From NCBI GenBank assembly GCA_964249755.1, contig CAXUDB010000002.1, forward strand, positions 682,001 through 746,000: a stretch of DNA of 64,000 nucleotides, given 5' to 3'. The stretch is from Ilyomonas sp964249755. Its GTDB lineage: Bacteria; Bacteroidota; Bacteroidia; Chitinophagales; Chitinophagaceae. The position numbers and the translations under genes were made by a program. Below are positions 9,813-18,430 of the stretch, one piece after another. Every line of letters starts with the position of its first letter. The first letter of the stretch is position 1. Below the pieces are notes generated by a model. The model did no database searches and was not told where the DNA came from. It saw only the letters and a program-made list of their open reading frames with translations.

Positions 9813-9844
9813 AGCGATCTAAGTAGAAACAAAGATCGCTTTTT
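9813..9844. terminator. Bidirectional terminator-like hairpin
   Basis: AGCGATCT (9813-9820) and AGATCGCT (9833-9840) form a perfect 8-bp stem around a 12-base loop. TTTT follows on the plus strand, and an A run precedes it, which gives a T run on the minus strand. No annotated gene reads into it from the left on the plus strand, so it may end an unannotated short transcript or insulate the next promoter. Confidence 0.5.
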
Positions 9845-9886
9845 CAACCCTAAACCCTTAAAAAACAGCTCAAAGATAAATGAATC

Positions 9887-9902
9887 ACTTAATCGTTTAA
9901 GC
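9887..9902. promoter_or_regulatory. LacI-type operator (site 1)
   Basis: ACTTAATCGTTTAAGC is a near-perfect 16-bp palindrome with a central CG. It matches at 15 of 16 positions a form of the palindrome found seven more times around the central sugar locus. It lies about 100 bases in front of the start of the glycerophosphodiesterase gene, which would place that gene under the same LacI-family regulator. Confidence 0.65.
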
Positions 9903-9999
9903 AAATAAAAAAATTTTTTTATTGAATTGTGAATTGCTGTTTTTCTTCTCACCAGAGACCCTTCACTTATACATCGTTACTTTGTTAAGTTTATCACGT

Positions 10000-10817
10000 A
10001 TGAAAAGAATCATCTTCGCGGCTACTGTCTATCTGCTATCCAGCACTAGTTTGCTTGCGCAAAACACCGCAAACATCAATACACCTTCGCCATTCGGTCT
10101 CATAGCTCATCGCGGTGGTGTGGTAGGTAGCAGCATGGAAGAAAACAGTATGCAGGCTCTGCAGCGTGCATATGAACAAGGTTATTGGATGGTTGAAATT
10201 GATGTTCGCCTTACTAAAGACGATAGTCTCATCACCAACCATGATGCTGGTCTGAAACGGAAATTCGGTGTTGATAAACCAACAACTGAAATGACCTGGC
10301 AGGATATTCACTCGTTGCAAAATAATCTTGGAAACAAAGTGCTGAGTTTAGAGGAGGTATTTGCTTATTGCAGTGGTAAACTGCAAGTCATGATCGACAA
10401 TAAAACCAGAGGGAATGACACGGTTATATTTACCCGCTTGCTCTGCCTGTTAAAGAAATATCATCTTGATAAAAATGCCTTGATGATTGGCACCGACGAG
10501 TCAACAGAATTATTTACCGGGAAAATTAAATTGAGTTGCACTCGCAGTCAATTGGAAGATAACAAAAGGCGCAAGGATTATAGTCCTTCACACTATTACC
10601 TCTTCGACAACGATATAACCAAAGCTGATGTAAACTGGGCGAAACGGATTAAATACTTGCAGTAGGAGTGCTAAATGCTTGGGCACTTCCTGCCCGTGAT
10701 ACTGAGAAAGAAGCTAAACAAGCGGCGGGAAAATTAATAGCTACCGGTGCCCATTGCTTCCAGATGATTCGCAGTTTCAGTCGCTTTTTCGCTAAGCTTG
10801 ACTATATGAAGAAATAG
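10000..10817 (+). pseudogene. Glycerophosphodiester phosphodiesterase, frameshifted near its C-terminus
   Basis: A secreted GDPD-family protein. The start at 10000 gives a Sec signal (MKRIIFAATVYLLSSTSLLAQ). The catalytic region is intact, with LIAHRGG, EENS, EIDVRL and ITNHDAGL (residues about 30-90). The frame meets TAG at 10663. In the -1 frame from about 10656 the family-like sequence continues (LAVGVLNAWALPARDTEKEA, then FSRFFAKLDYMKK) to a stop at 10817, so the original protein had roughly 270 residues. Whether this is a real mutation or a sequence error cannot be told here. If real, it removes the last strand and helix of the barrel. A LacI-type operator lies upstream. Confidence 0.75.
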
Positions 10818-10874
10818 GCAAAAGAACTTTTAAGGGCAAAATCTATTCTTCAATTTTTTTGGTATTATAATCCC

Positions 10875-11534
10875 TCAAGCCTCTTCCAGTTTCCTCTCCA
10901 TACATAAATATTTAGCTACTGGTACAGCCCCGGCCATACCCGCTACAGGAGCTACCAGGTAAATCCACAAATATTGCACATGATGCGAAAGAAGTGCAGG
11001 TGCCAGCGACCGTGCCGGGTTCATAGAAGCACCACATACAGGACCTGCAAACATTGCTTCTAACCCTACCACGCCACCAATGGCAATGCCTGCAAACATG
11101 CCTTGTTCTTTACTTCCCGTTGCCACATTCAGAATCACTAGCATTAACAAAAAAGACAGAACAATTTCAATCACGAACGATTGTAGGGGAGATCCTGCCG
11201 GTAGTGTAGCACCCAGTGTTTCATTATCCGGAAACAAAACCCGCAACAGGCAACTTGCCGCTATCGCACCGATACATTGGCTCAATAAAAAAGGCAGTAC
11301 TAGCCTTTGCGGAAACCTGCCCGAAAGATAGAACGCGATACTCACTGCCGGGTTCAGGTGTGCACCGGAAATGTTGCCCAGCGCATAAATCATGCTCATT
11401 ACAATCAGCCCCCAGGTAATAGCCACACCGGCGTGAGAAATAGTGCCTGCGGTTTCATGATTAATAATTACCGCACCCGTTCCGCAAAAGATAAGCGCAA
11501 AAGTGCCGATACATTCAGCCGTATATTTTCTCAT
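10875..11534 (-). CDS. MIP-family aquaporin
   Basis: A 219-residue membrane channel with six predicted membrane helices and the two NPA half-helices, SGAHLNPAVS (about 58-67) and GASMNPARS (about 170-178). Length and spacing fit the AqpZ-type water channel branch more than the longer GlpF glycerol facilitators, but selectivity is not proven by sequence. It lies 12 bases after the CobW-family gene and is probably cotranscribed with it. Confidence 0.9.
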   Translation of the reverse strand: MRKYTAECIGTFALIFCGTGAVIINHETAGTISHAGVAITWGLIVMSMIYALGNISGAHLNPAVSIAFYLSGRFPQRLVLPFLLSQCIGAIAASCLLRVLFPDNETLGATLPAGSPLQSFVIEIVLSFLLMLVILNVATGSKEQGMFAGIAIGGVVGLEAMFAGPVCGASMNPARSLAPALLSHHVQYLWIYLVAPVAGMAGAVPVAKYLCMERKLEEA

Positions 11535-11546
11535 AGCAGCAAACGG

Positions 11547-12611
11547 TTAGTCAGCAATGCGGTGTGTGGGTTTGGGGTATCCAGGTTGAAAAGCAGACAA
11601 GCTGTTTACAATAATCCTGCACTCTCTTTCTTCTTCAGTTTCTTTAATGGCTAAGCCAATGAGTTCTTCCAAAAACTTCGGCGATGTCTGTATCCGCGCA
11701 TTAATCAGTAATTGCGAGGAAGATGAAGACTTGGTTTTTATCGGCGCAAGCGCTTCCGGTGTTGCCGTATAGCTGATTTTATAAATGTTGTCTATTAATA
11801 ATTTCAGATGCCCAATAGCCAATCCATTCTCCTGTAATTTCTGATAAATTTTTTCTGCCAGTAGGGTAGCATCTTCTGCTGCTGTTTTCTGGCTGCTATA
11901 CAGCTCCAGTTCTTCGTCCAGCCAGGCCAGCATTGCCTCACCGGCACCATAAGTGTCGTAGTCTATTTGCAATGAAGAAAGCCGCTCCTCCTTGGTTTGT
12001 TGTTGTAACGTAGTAAGCCATTGAAGCACGCTGTTCTTACTTGTGCCATTTACGTATACAACTGTTTTTTGCGGATACCGGGTGTGCAAAAAAGCTTGCA
12101 CACTACTCAATTCAGTAGCTGTAATCAGATCAACTTTCGTAACAACAATGGTTCCCGCTTCTTCCAGTTGCTTCTGATAAATATAGCTGACTTCTTCCTG
12201 GAATAACGTCTTGCCATCTACGTAAAGCATCTTCAGCAACAGTGCATCCGCAAACGTAGATACTGTTACCTGCACATCATCCCGATACTGCTGTAAAGGC
12301 TTCATTACTGTCGCCACAATATCCGTACACGACCCAACTGATTCAGCAAAAATCACATCTGGCTGATTGGTCTTAATCAATGACTGAATACTTGCCTCAA
12401 GCACATTATAATTACAACAAAAACAACCATCTGCCACCTGCCTGTTTGGTATCGAACTGTTTTCGAAATAACCAGTGTCTACCAACCTGATTCCCTGGTC
12501 GTTGGTTATAACACCCACCTTGTAACCTTCGCTTGTCAATACCTGGCAAGCTGTTCGGATACCTGTTGTTTTTCCACTTCCCAAAAAGCCGCTTACTAAA
12601 TGTACCTGCAT
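11547..12611 (-). CDS. CobW/G3E-family GTP-binding metallochaperone-like protein
   Basis: I start it at the ATG at 12611 (MQVHLVSGFLGSGKTT), because the Walker A motif normally lies within the first 20 residues; the 13 residues further upstream look spurious. It is a G3E P-loop GTPase with the CFCC metal-binding motif (about 66-69), ESVGSCTD and VVTKVDL (NKxD-like). The family delivers metals such as zinc or cobalt to target proteins. The C-terminal domain is shorter and less conserved than in classic CobW. The metal and target are unknown. It sits between an FKBP-like gene with a cysteine-rich tail and an aquaporin. Confidence 0.85.
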   Translation of the reverse strand: MQVHLVSGFLGSGKTTGIRTACQVLTSEGYKVGVITNDQGIRLVDTGYFENSSIPNRQVADGCFCCNYNVLEASIQSLIKTNQPDVIFAESVGSCTDIVATVMKPLQQYRDDVQVTVSTFADALLLKMLYVDGKTLFQEEVSYIYQKQLEEAGTIVVTKVDLITATELSSVQAFLHTRYPQKTVVYVNGTSKNSVLQWLTTLQQQTKEERLSSLQIDYDTYGAGEAMLAWLDEELELYSSQKTAAEDATLLAEKIYQKLQENGLAIGHLKLLIDNIYKISYTATPEALAPIKTKSSSSSQLLINARIQTSPKFLEELIGLAIKETEEERECRIIVNSLSAFQPGYPKPTHRIAD

Positions 12612-12822
12612 CTTGTTTTGTTTACAATAAATAGCTGCAAGAAAGAACAAGTATTATCTGATAAATAAGAATGAATGCCTGTTATTCTATATCAACAACA
12701 CTGTTGGAGTTCTTATTAATGTTTATCTTGAACTCATTTCGCGAGTCTCTGTAAAAATCTGCTGAGAGATTTCATTGTGATTGATTCCGGTTAAACCTGT
12801 GCTATAAAAATTCAGTTGAAAA

Positions 12823-13161
12823 CTATTCATAGCAATCACAATCATCACCGCACGTATTGATTGTTACTTGCAAAGGATATCCCAATATAATCTCTTCCGG
12901 AAAAGCCGCGCGTACCTCATCAATAATTACGTCAAAAGAGAAGTTATCATCAGCCCCGCTTTCTTTCGACAATTGCACTTTCTTTTTATCACCTCTTTCT
13001 AATCCTTCCAACTGCTTTTGCAGCAATGGCAGAATGCCTGCAGAACCATGCAGGTAATTCACAGGTGACGATTGAATTGTGTTTTCCAATGTCTCACCTT
13101 TACTGTTGCGCATTATGTACCGCAAAGCCACAACACAATTGGTTTCTATCAGTTGGCTCAT
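12823..13161 (-). CDS. Short SlyD/FKBP-like protein with cysteine-rich tail
   Basis: A 112-residue protein resembling SlyD-type peptidyl-prolyl isomerases. The N-terminal strand VALRYIMRNSKGETLENT and the PVNYLHGSAGILPLLQKQLEG segment correspond to the FKBP core. The insert-in-flap chaperone domain of SlyD is missing or reduced, and the protein ends CGDDCDCYE, a short metal-binding-like tail. Its ATG overlaps the TAA of the GH116 gene by one base (TAATG), so it is translated with the sugar operon. The active-site residues are degenerate, so isomerase activity is uncertain. Confidence 0.7.
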   Translation of the reverse strand: MSQLIETNCVVALRYIMRNSKGETLENTIQSSPVNYLHGSAGILPLLQKQLEGLERGDKKKVQLSKESGADDNFSFDVIIDEVRAAFPEEIILGYPLQVTINTCGDDCDCYE

Positions 13162-15791
13162 TAAGCTTGTGCTTGTTTATTTCCGACAACTGTTTTGTTG
13201 ATGTCAATTGTTCCGTGCACCACATTTGTTGTCACTTTTCCAGCCTTGTAGCTCACGGTTCCAAAGCCGGTTGCTGTTGATAAAAAGCAGGTAAAATCAC
13301 CTACTTTAGAATTAACATACAATGTCTTATCTACCGCATCGTAATGCAAGCCTGTAAGCGCCTGCAGCATGCCATAGCTGCTCATCGCACGCGCATACCA
13401 ATGACCACATTCGTACTCATTAAATGGGTTGCGGATTTTGCCATCATACCGGTCGCGGCAAAGCTTCACAATGTCCAGCCCTTCCTTTACATGCCCATGC
13501 TCCATAAGGTGAGCGGCAACCTGGTATTCTATACCTGTCCATACTTCATCGCTATATACAAACGGCAGCGATAACTTACCGCCTTTTGGCCAGGTACAAA
13601 GAAGTAAGCCCCCTTCGCTGCCCAATGCATACGCCGGGCGCTGTGGGTTCGCATGTTCTTTTAATGAAGTTCGCAGATTATACTTATGAACAGCAAGCAA
13701 ATGGCTGCTTACTTTTTTCTCATCTACAAATGATGGCAGACCACATGCACTGCCTATCCAGGCACCTAAAATCCCGTCACTCAAACAGCCTTTTCCGTAT
13801 TGATATTTCGGTCCTTCCTGCTTTAAGATGTCTATGGCTTCGGCTGAATAATCACCACCAAATGACTTTGCTGTTGCCGGGTTCTCAGCCTTCAGATTTT
13901 TATATTCTATATCCTGAAAAAAGTATTCGCCATCATACAATTCCGTTTCCAGGTATACTTTGCCTTTGTTATATAAGGCTTCATATTTACTTACCTCTTT
14001 ACCAAGATGCTTTCCCATCAGCATTGTAGCTGTTAGTGCACCGAGATAGAATGAAGTAATCATCCCATCGGGGCCCCAAAATTCAATATCATATGTGTTA
14101 TGATGCGGCTCTTCTATCACGCCTTTCCAGCGCGGATCCCATGTGCTGATGCAGTAATCCATGCTCGTTACCACAACCGGATAAATCTTTTGCAACCATT
14201 CATTATCGCCACTGATGCGCCAATCGCGATATACTTTCATAATGCCGCCAAGCTGCCCATCCGATGCTGCATGAAAGTCATGCTTCAATGGACTGATCGG
14301 CATATTGGCACGGAATCCCTGGTGTCCTTCCTTGCTTTGGTTCTCGCAGAACTCTGTATTGCGAAGTGTTTTTTCAAGTGAAGGAAACAGGTGCGGAACT
14401 GCCTGCGCATAATTCCATACATGTGTGCACGATCCATGACAGCAACCGCCATCATCACCGCTGCCTTCCCAACTCCACAGCCTGCCATCATACTGCCGCA
14501 ATACTGTTGGCGATTTGATGATGGTAAGATTGGCGGCGACTGCTTCCATCACTTCCGGTGGCAAGGTGCTGGCATAAAATGCATCGCTGAACAGCTTCGT
14601 TTTTTTATATAAATCAGCATAGTTGTTTCGCCAGTAATCCACTACTTCTTTCACATCACCAAAGCGACTACTATACCACGGCTTATAGTTTTGCGATGGG
14701 CTTTTTTTGCCGTTCTTTACACCCAAATCTTCCGGTGCCGAGCAACAACCAGCGTCAGGGCTACAACCTTCTTTTGCCACCACATCACCAATGTGTAAAT
14801 CAGTTTCCGGTACATACCACGATGCCATCAGGTGAACCTTTTTTGTAGCACCCGGTTGCAAAGTAAACGGTACAAACAAACTCGCACCCGGTGCCTCTTT
14901 CTCTACTGGTTTTGTTTCCCTCGTTTTGCCATCGCGTACTGTGTTCCAGGCCATCGTTAACGGATCCCACCAGCCGCCGCGAAACCAGCAATGGTCAACA
15001 ATGGTGTTATCATCATCTGTAAAGAAAGCAAAGTGTGCTTCGGCTTCCGGTTTGTCTTTTATTGCGTTCTGCTCTAACACAAATCCGTTCTTTACCGATG
15101 TAATTTTATTCAAAGCACCTTCGGTATTTGCCAGGAAATTTTTAGTATTGAAAGAAAATACAGCCTCCAGCGATTTAGTGCTTGTGTTGGTAAACGTATA
15201 TTCAAGTGCACCAACCGGCAAACTGCTGTTATCTTCATCAGTTGGTATGAACGGGCTCCATCCTTTTACAGCTACTTTCATCGGTAAATCCGCATCCTGC
15301 AGCTTGATATCACCAAACGGAAACCGCGTTGCAAATTCAACCTTATTAAATCGCGGCAAACCGTACGTAGTGCCGGCTGCACCATTGCCTGTGCCTCGTT
15401 GTCCAAACATCTTCCAGTCGGGTACTGCACCTTCCAGCACCTTTACACCATTGGCGACTCCTTTTAAAGCGATGGCTGCAAACAAAGATGGCTCGTTATA
15501 AATATCCGGCTTGTTGCGAACACTCATGTGCGAAATGGCACCTGTACCTTCCAAACAAAACATACCTGCACCCAGGCCACCAATCGGAAAGGCAAGCCGG
15601 TTCAGATTTTCACCACTATATGGCGCATTGTACCTGCGTTTGGTGGTTGTATCAGTGGGTGCTTTTGCCTTATCCTTTTTCTTTGCTTCTGCACCCTGCG
15701 CCTGTAGCAAACCAGTAGGCGCCAGGGCTGCGCCTGTGCCACCCACTACAATGGATTTCAAAAAAGAACGTCGTTGATTGATATCAGCCAT
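13161..15791 (-). CDS. GH116-family glycoside hydrolase with Tat signal
   Basis: An 876-residue enzyme of the GBA2/DUF608 type. The N-terminus NQRRSFLKSIVVGGTGAAL is a Tat signal. The N-terminal beta-sandwich (about 50-370) begins YSGENLNRLAFPIGGLGAGM. The alpha-barrel (about 400-850) contains LWSWEGSGDDGG (Glu near 441, candidate nucleophile), CTHVWNYAQAVPHLFP, and NTYDIEFWG (Asp near 566, candidate acid). GH116 includes beta-glucosidases, beta-xylosidases, glucosylceramidases and, as I recall, an exo-beta-D-arabinofuranosidase. The substrate here is inferred from neighbours. It lies 19 bases after the SDR gene and is coupled to the FKBP-like gene. Confidence 0.9.
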   Translation of the reverse strand: MADINQRRSFLKSIVVGGTGAALAPTGLLQAQGAEAKKKDKAKAPTDTTTKRRYNAPYSGENLNRLAFPIGGLGAGMFCLEGTGAISHMSVRNKPDIYNEPSLFAAIALKGVANGVKVLEGAVPDWKMFGQRGTGNGAAGTTYGLPRFNKVEFATRFPFGDIKLQDADLPMKVAVKGWSPFIPTDEDNSSLPVGALEYTFTNTSTKSLEAVFSFNTKNFLANTEGALNKITSVKNGFVLEQNAIKDKPEAEAHFAFFTDDDNTIVDHCWFRGGWWDPLTMAWNTVRDGKTRETKPVEKEAPGASLFVPFTLQPGATKKVHLMASWYVPETDLHIGDVVAKEGCSPDAGCCSAPEDLGVKNGKKSPSQNYKPWYSSRFGDVKEVVDYWRNNYADLYKKTKLFSDAFYASTLPPEVMEAVAANLTIIKSPTVLRQYDGRLWSWEGSGDDGGCCHGSCTHVWNYAQAVPHLFPSLEKTLRNTEFCENQSKEGHQGFRANMPISPLKHDFHAASDGQLGGIMKVYRDWRISGDNEWLQKIYPVVVTSMDYCISTWDPRWKGVIEEPHHNTYDIEFWGPDGMITSFYLGALTATMLMGKHLGKEVSKYEALYNKGKVYLETELYDGEYFFQDIEYKNLKAENPATAKSFGGDYSAEAIDILKQEGPKYQYGKGCLSDGILGAWIGSACGLPSFVDEKKVSSHLLAVHKYNLRTSLKEHANPQRPAYALGSEGGLLLCTWPKGGKLSLPFVYSDEVWTGIEYQVAAHLMEHGHVKEGLDIVKLCRDRYDGKIRNPFNEYECGHWYARAMSSYGMLQALTGLHYDAVDKTLYVNSKVGDFTCFLSTATGFGTVSYKAGKVTTNVVHGTIDINKTVVGNKQAQA

Positions 15792-15810
15792 AATATATTC
15801 TCTTTATAGT

Positions 15811-16590
15811 TTACTGTTTTCGGTCTAAGTGAACATATCCTCCATCTACATGAAAGAATTCTCCAGTGATAGTCCCTGATTTTGGGGACAACAAAAAAAT
15901 TGTAGTGTCAGCTATTTCAATGGATGTGGTTAGTCTTTTGCCCAAAGGAACTTTTTGGCTGATGCTATTTAGGGTGCCTATAGGATCACTCTGCTGATTG
16001 ATCCACCACTCATATTGTGGTGTAAAGCATTCTGCCACTACTACGGCATTTACACGAACGTTATAAGGTAAGAGTTCCCTTGCCCATTCTCTTGTTAACT
16101 CCAGACGAACACCATTGGCTGCTGCATATCCTGATGTTCCACCTTGACCTGTCTCCGCTACTTTTGAACAAATATTTACTATAGCACCTTTTGAAACTTT
16201 AAGATACGCAACTGCATAATGTGCCATTGCGTAATAATGAGTTACGTTCCGGTTTAATGAGTTTAGAAATTCCTTTGAAGTTCCATGTTCAAGCCCCACG
16301 CCGTCATTCAGTCCGGCGTTGTTTACAAGTCCATCAATTTTTTGAAATCTCCCGATGATTTTGTTGACTCCATTTTTACAGGCTTCGGCGTCAGTGAGAT
16401 CGGCATGAACAATAAAAACTTCTTTATTACGACTGCTAAACTCATTTGAAAGCTTTGAAAGAGCATCCTGGTTATAATCTATGATGCAGGGGATGGCACC
16501 TTCTTCGGCTAATCTTTTTACAATACTTTCTCCAATACCACTGGCGCCTCCGGTAACAATAATAACTTTGTTTTTTAACTGCAAGTCCAT
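15811..16590 (-). CDS. SDR oxidoreductase, L-fucose/D-arabinose dehydrogenase-like
   Basis: A 259-residue short-chain dehydrogenase. TGGASGIG (13-20) is the dinucleotide loop, NNAG (90-93) follows, and VNICSKV carries a Ser near 142. RVNAVVVAE and FFHVDGGYVHLDR at the end resemble L-fucose dehydrogenases, which also oxidise D-arabinose to its lactone. The catalytic YxxxK motif reads YAAAN: Tyr155 is present, but the Lys is Asn159 (codon AAT). I cannot tell whether this is normal in the subfamily or an inactivating change. It sits between the ribulokinase and GH116 genes with 18- and 19-base gaps. Confidence 0.8.
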   Translation of the reverse strand: MDLQLKNKVIIVTGGASGIGESIVKRLAEEGAIPCIIDYNQDALSKLSNEFSSRNKEVFIVHADLTDAEACKNGVNKIIGRFQKIDGLVNNAGLNDGVGLEHGTSKEFLNSLNRNVTHYYAMAHYAVAYLKVSKGAIVNICSKVAETGQGGTSGYAAANGVRLELTREWARELLPYNVRVNAVVVAECFTPQYEWWINQQSDPIGTLNSISQKVPLGKRLTTSIEIADTTIFLLSPKSGTITGEFFHVDGGYVHLDRKQ

Positions 16591-16608
16591 CTTTATAAAG
16601 TTTATACT

Positions 16609-18264
16609 CTAAACATTTAGTGTAAGAGATTCCGCAAAATTTCCGAATTCAAGATATCTTTTATACCGCTTGTTAAATAGATCCGTTTTGCCGGTATCCG
16701 GATAATAGGTTACATCAAAAACATGTCCCATTGCCTGCATCGCATCTTCAATTTTTGGATAGATGCCCGCAGCTGTAGCCGCAAACATAGCTGCACCTAA
16801 TGCACAAGTTTGTTCCGATTTATTTACCTTGATCGGCATGCTCATTACATCTGCCATCATCTGCATGATGAAGGGTGATTTCTTGGCAACGCCTCCAATA
16901 CCAATTAGTCCTTTGATATTAATTCCTTGCCCTGTAAAGCAATCAACAATTGCCTTCGCGCCAAAGCAAGTACCTTCTGCCAGCGCTCGAAATATCTTCG
17001 GCGCATCACTGCCTAATTGCAAGCCTATGATGCCACCCGTAAGCAGTGCATTGGCATCGGGCGTGCGACGACCATTAAACCAGTCGATGCTTATTTCATC
17101 TTCTTCACTTAGTGGCAATTGCGAAGCTTGTTCACTCAATACAGTAATGATTTTATTTGCGATGCCATCAATTGTTTTCTCATCAAGATCAGTAAACTGC
17201 AGGCTCCACGATAACAGGTTTTTAAACCATGCATACACATCTCCAAAAGCACTTTGACCCGCTTCCATACGGATCATATTGGGCACTACAGATCCGTTTA
17301 CCATGCCACAAATTCCCTTCACATATTTACCCTGCATATCATCAATGGGCGCCACAAGCATGTCACAGGTAGAAGTGCCCATTACCTTGCTTAAATAGTA
17401 TGGTTCAATTTGTCCGCCTACTGCGCCCATGTGAGCATCCATTGCACCAATGCCAACAATGACATCGGTAGATAAATTGAGCCTTGCTGCCCACTCTTCA
17501 GACAAGTAACCTGCGGCATTATCGGAAGTGAAAGTTTGTGGTGATAATTTATTTGCAAAGCCAGTCAGCAATGTATCTAAAGAGTTGAAGAACTCATCCG
17601 GCGGGAAGCCATTCCATTCTTCTGCCCATAAGGCTTTATGACCTGCCGTGCATACACTCCGTTTCATTTCGGAGATGTGTTTTTTACCGGTTAATAAAAA
17701 CGGCATCCAATCGCAATGTTCTACCCATCCATAGCAAACTTCCCTTACGCGTTTATTGTGGCGCAGTACATGTAAAAGCTTGCTCCAGTACCATTCGGAT
17801 GAGTATACACCGCCCACGTATTTCAGGTAATTCGTTTCAAACTTTCTCGCATGTGCATTTATCTCTTCCGTTTCCTTCCACGAAGTGTGGTCTTTCCATA
17901 AAATGAACATCGCATCGGCATCATTTGCAAACGCTTCCTGCAATGCCAGTGGCACGCCGGCTTTATCAACAGCAACGGGGGTAGAGCCTGTTGTATCTAC
18001 TGAAATGGCTTTGATATTTTTACGAACAACATCTCCTGTTCTTGCCAAACAATCAGTGACCGTGTACTGAAGTCCTTCAATGTAATCCAACGGATGCTGG
18101 CGAAACTGGTTGTTATCTGCGTTGCAGTAGGAGCCATCGCGCCAGCGTGGATACTGGAAAACAGAAGCCGCCATTTCTTCACCTGAGGCAGTGCTTACGA
18201 TGATCGCTCTCACAGAATCGGTTTCGTAATCAACACCTATTACATAAGCTTCTTGTTTGCCCAT
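16609..18264 (-). CDS. araB: AraB-type ribulokinase (FGGY family)
   Basis: A 551-residue kinase closely resembling E. coli AraB along its length: YPRWRDG, NNQFRQHPLDYIEG, DTTGSTPVAVD, AMFILWKDHT, YSSEWYWSKLLHV, CTAGHKALW, GTSTCDML, EAGQSAFGDVYAWF and DWFNGRRTPDAN. AraB enzymes phosphorylate both L- and D-ribulose. With FucI next door and no AraA or AraD in the window, the likely job is D-ribulose to D-ribulose-5-phosphate, which enters the pentose phosphate pathway directly. The first phosphate-binding motif reads GVDYETDSVRA, with Glu14 where most relatives have Gly or Ser. A fuculokinase role is the alternative. Confidence 0.88.
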   Translation of the reverse strand: MGKQEAYVIGVDYETDSVRAIIVSTASGEEMAASVFQYPRWRDGSYCNADNNQFRQHPLDYIEGLQYTVTDCLARTGDVVRKNIKAISVDTTGSTPVAVDKAGVPLALQEAFANDADAMFILWKDHTSWKETEEINAHARKFETNYLKYVGGVYSSEWYWSKLLHVLRHNKRVREVCYGWVEHCDWMPFLLTGKKHISEMKRSVCTAGHKALWAEEWNGFPPDEFFNSLDTLLTGFANKLSPQTFTSDNAAGYLSEEWAARLNLSTDVIVGIGAMDAHMGAVGGQIEPYYLSKVMGTSTCDMLVAPIDDMQGKYVKGICGMVNGSVVPNMIRMEAGQSAFGDVYAWFKNLLSWSLQFTDLDEKTIDGIANKIITVLSEQASQLPLSEEDEISIDWFNGRRTPDANALLTGGIIGLQLGSDAPKIFRALAEGTCFGAKAIVDCFTGQGINIKGLIGIGGVAKKSPFIMQMMADVMSMPIKVNKSEQTCALGAAMFAATAAGIYPKIEDAMQAMGHVFDVTYYPDTGKTDLFNKRYKRYLEFGNFAESLTLNV

Positions 18265-18430
18265 TGTTACTTTAGAATCTTTGAATGTTTTGCTTGCGGT
18301 TGTGCGCTATATCTACGCAAACTGATGATCTGATATATTATGTAAACACATAGATGTGCCTCTCTTTTGTTCCTATGATGCTGTGTGGTTTTTTCGTTAA
18401 TCTTACTTAAGGAACACTATCAAAAATGAA

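Noticed and set aside
9725..9952. 75-residue minus-strand frame next to the phosphodiesterase
   Set aside because: It covers hairpins and an operator, and its hydrophobic, Leu/Phe-rich sequence is what A/T-rich noncoding DNA yields.
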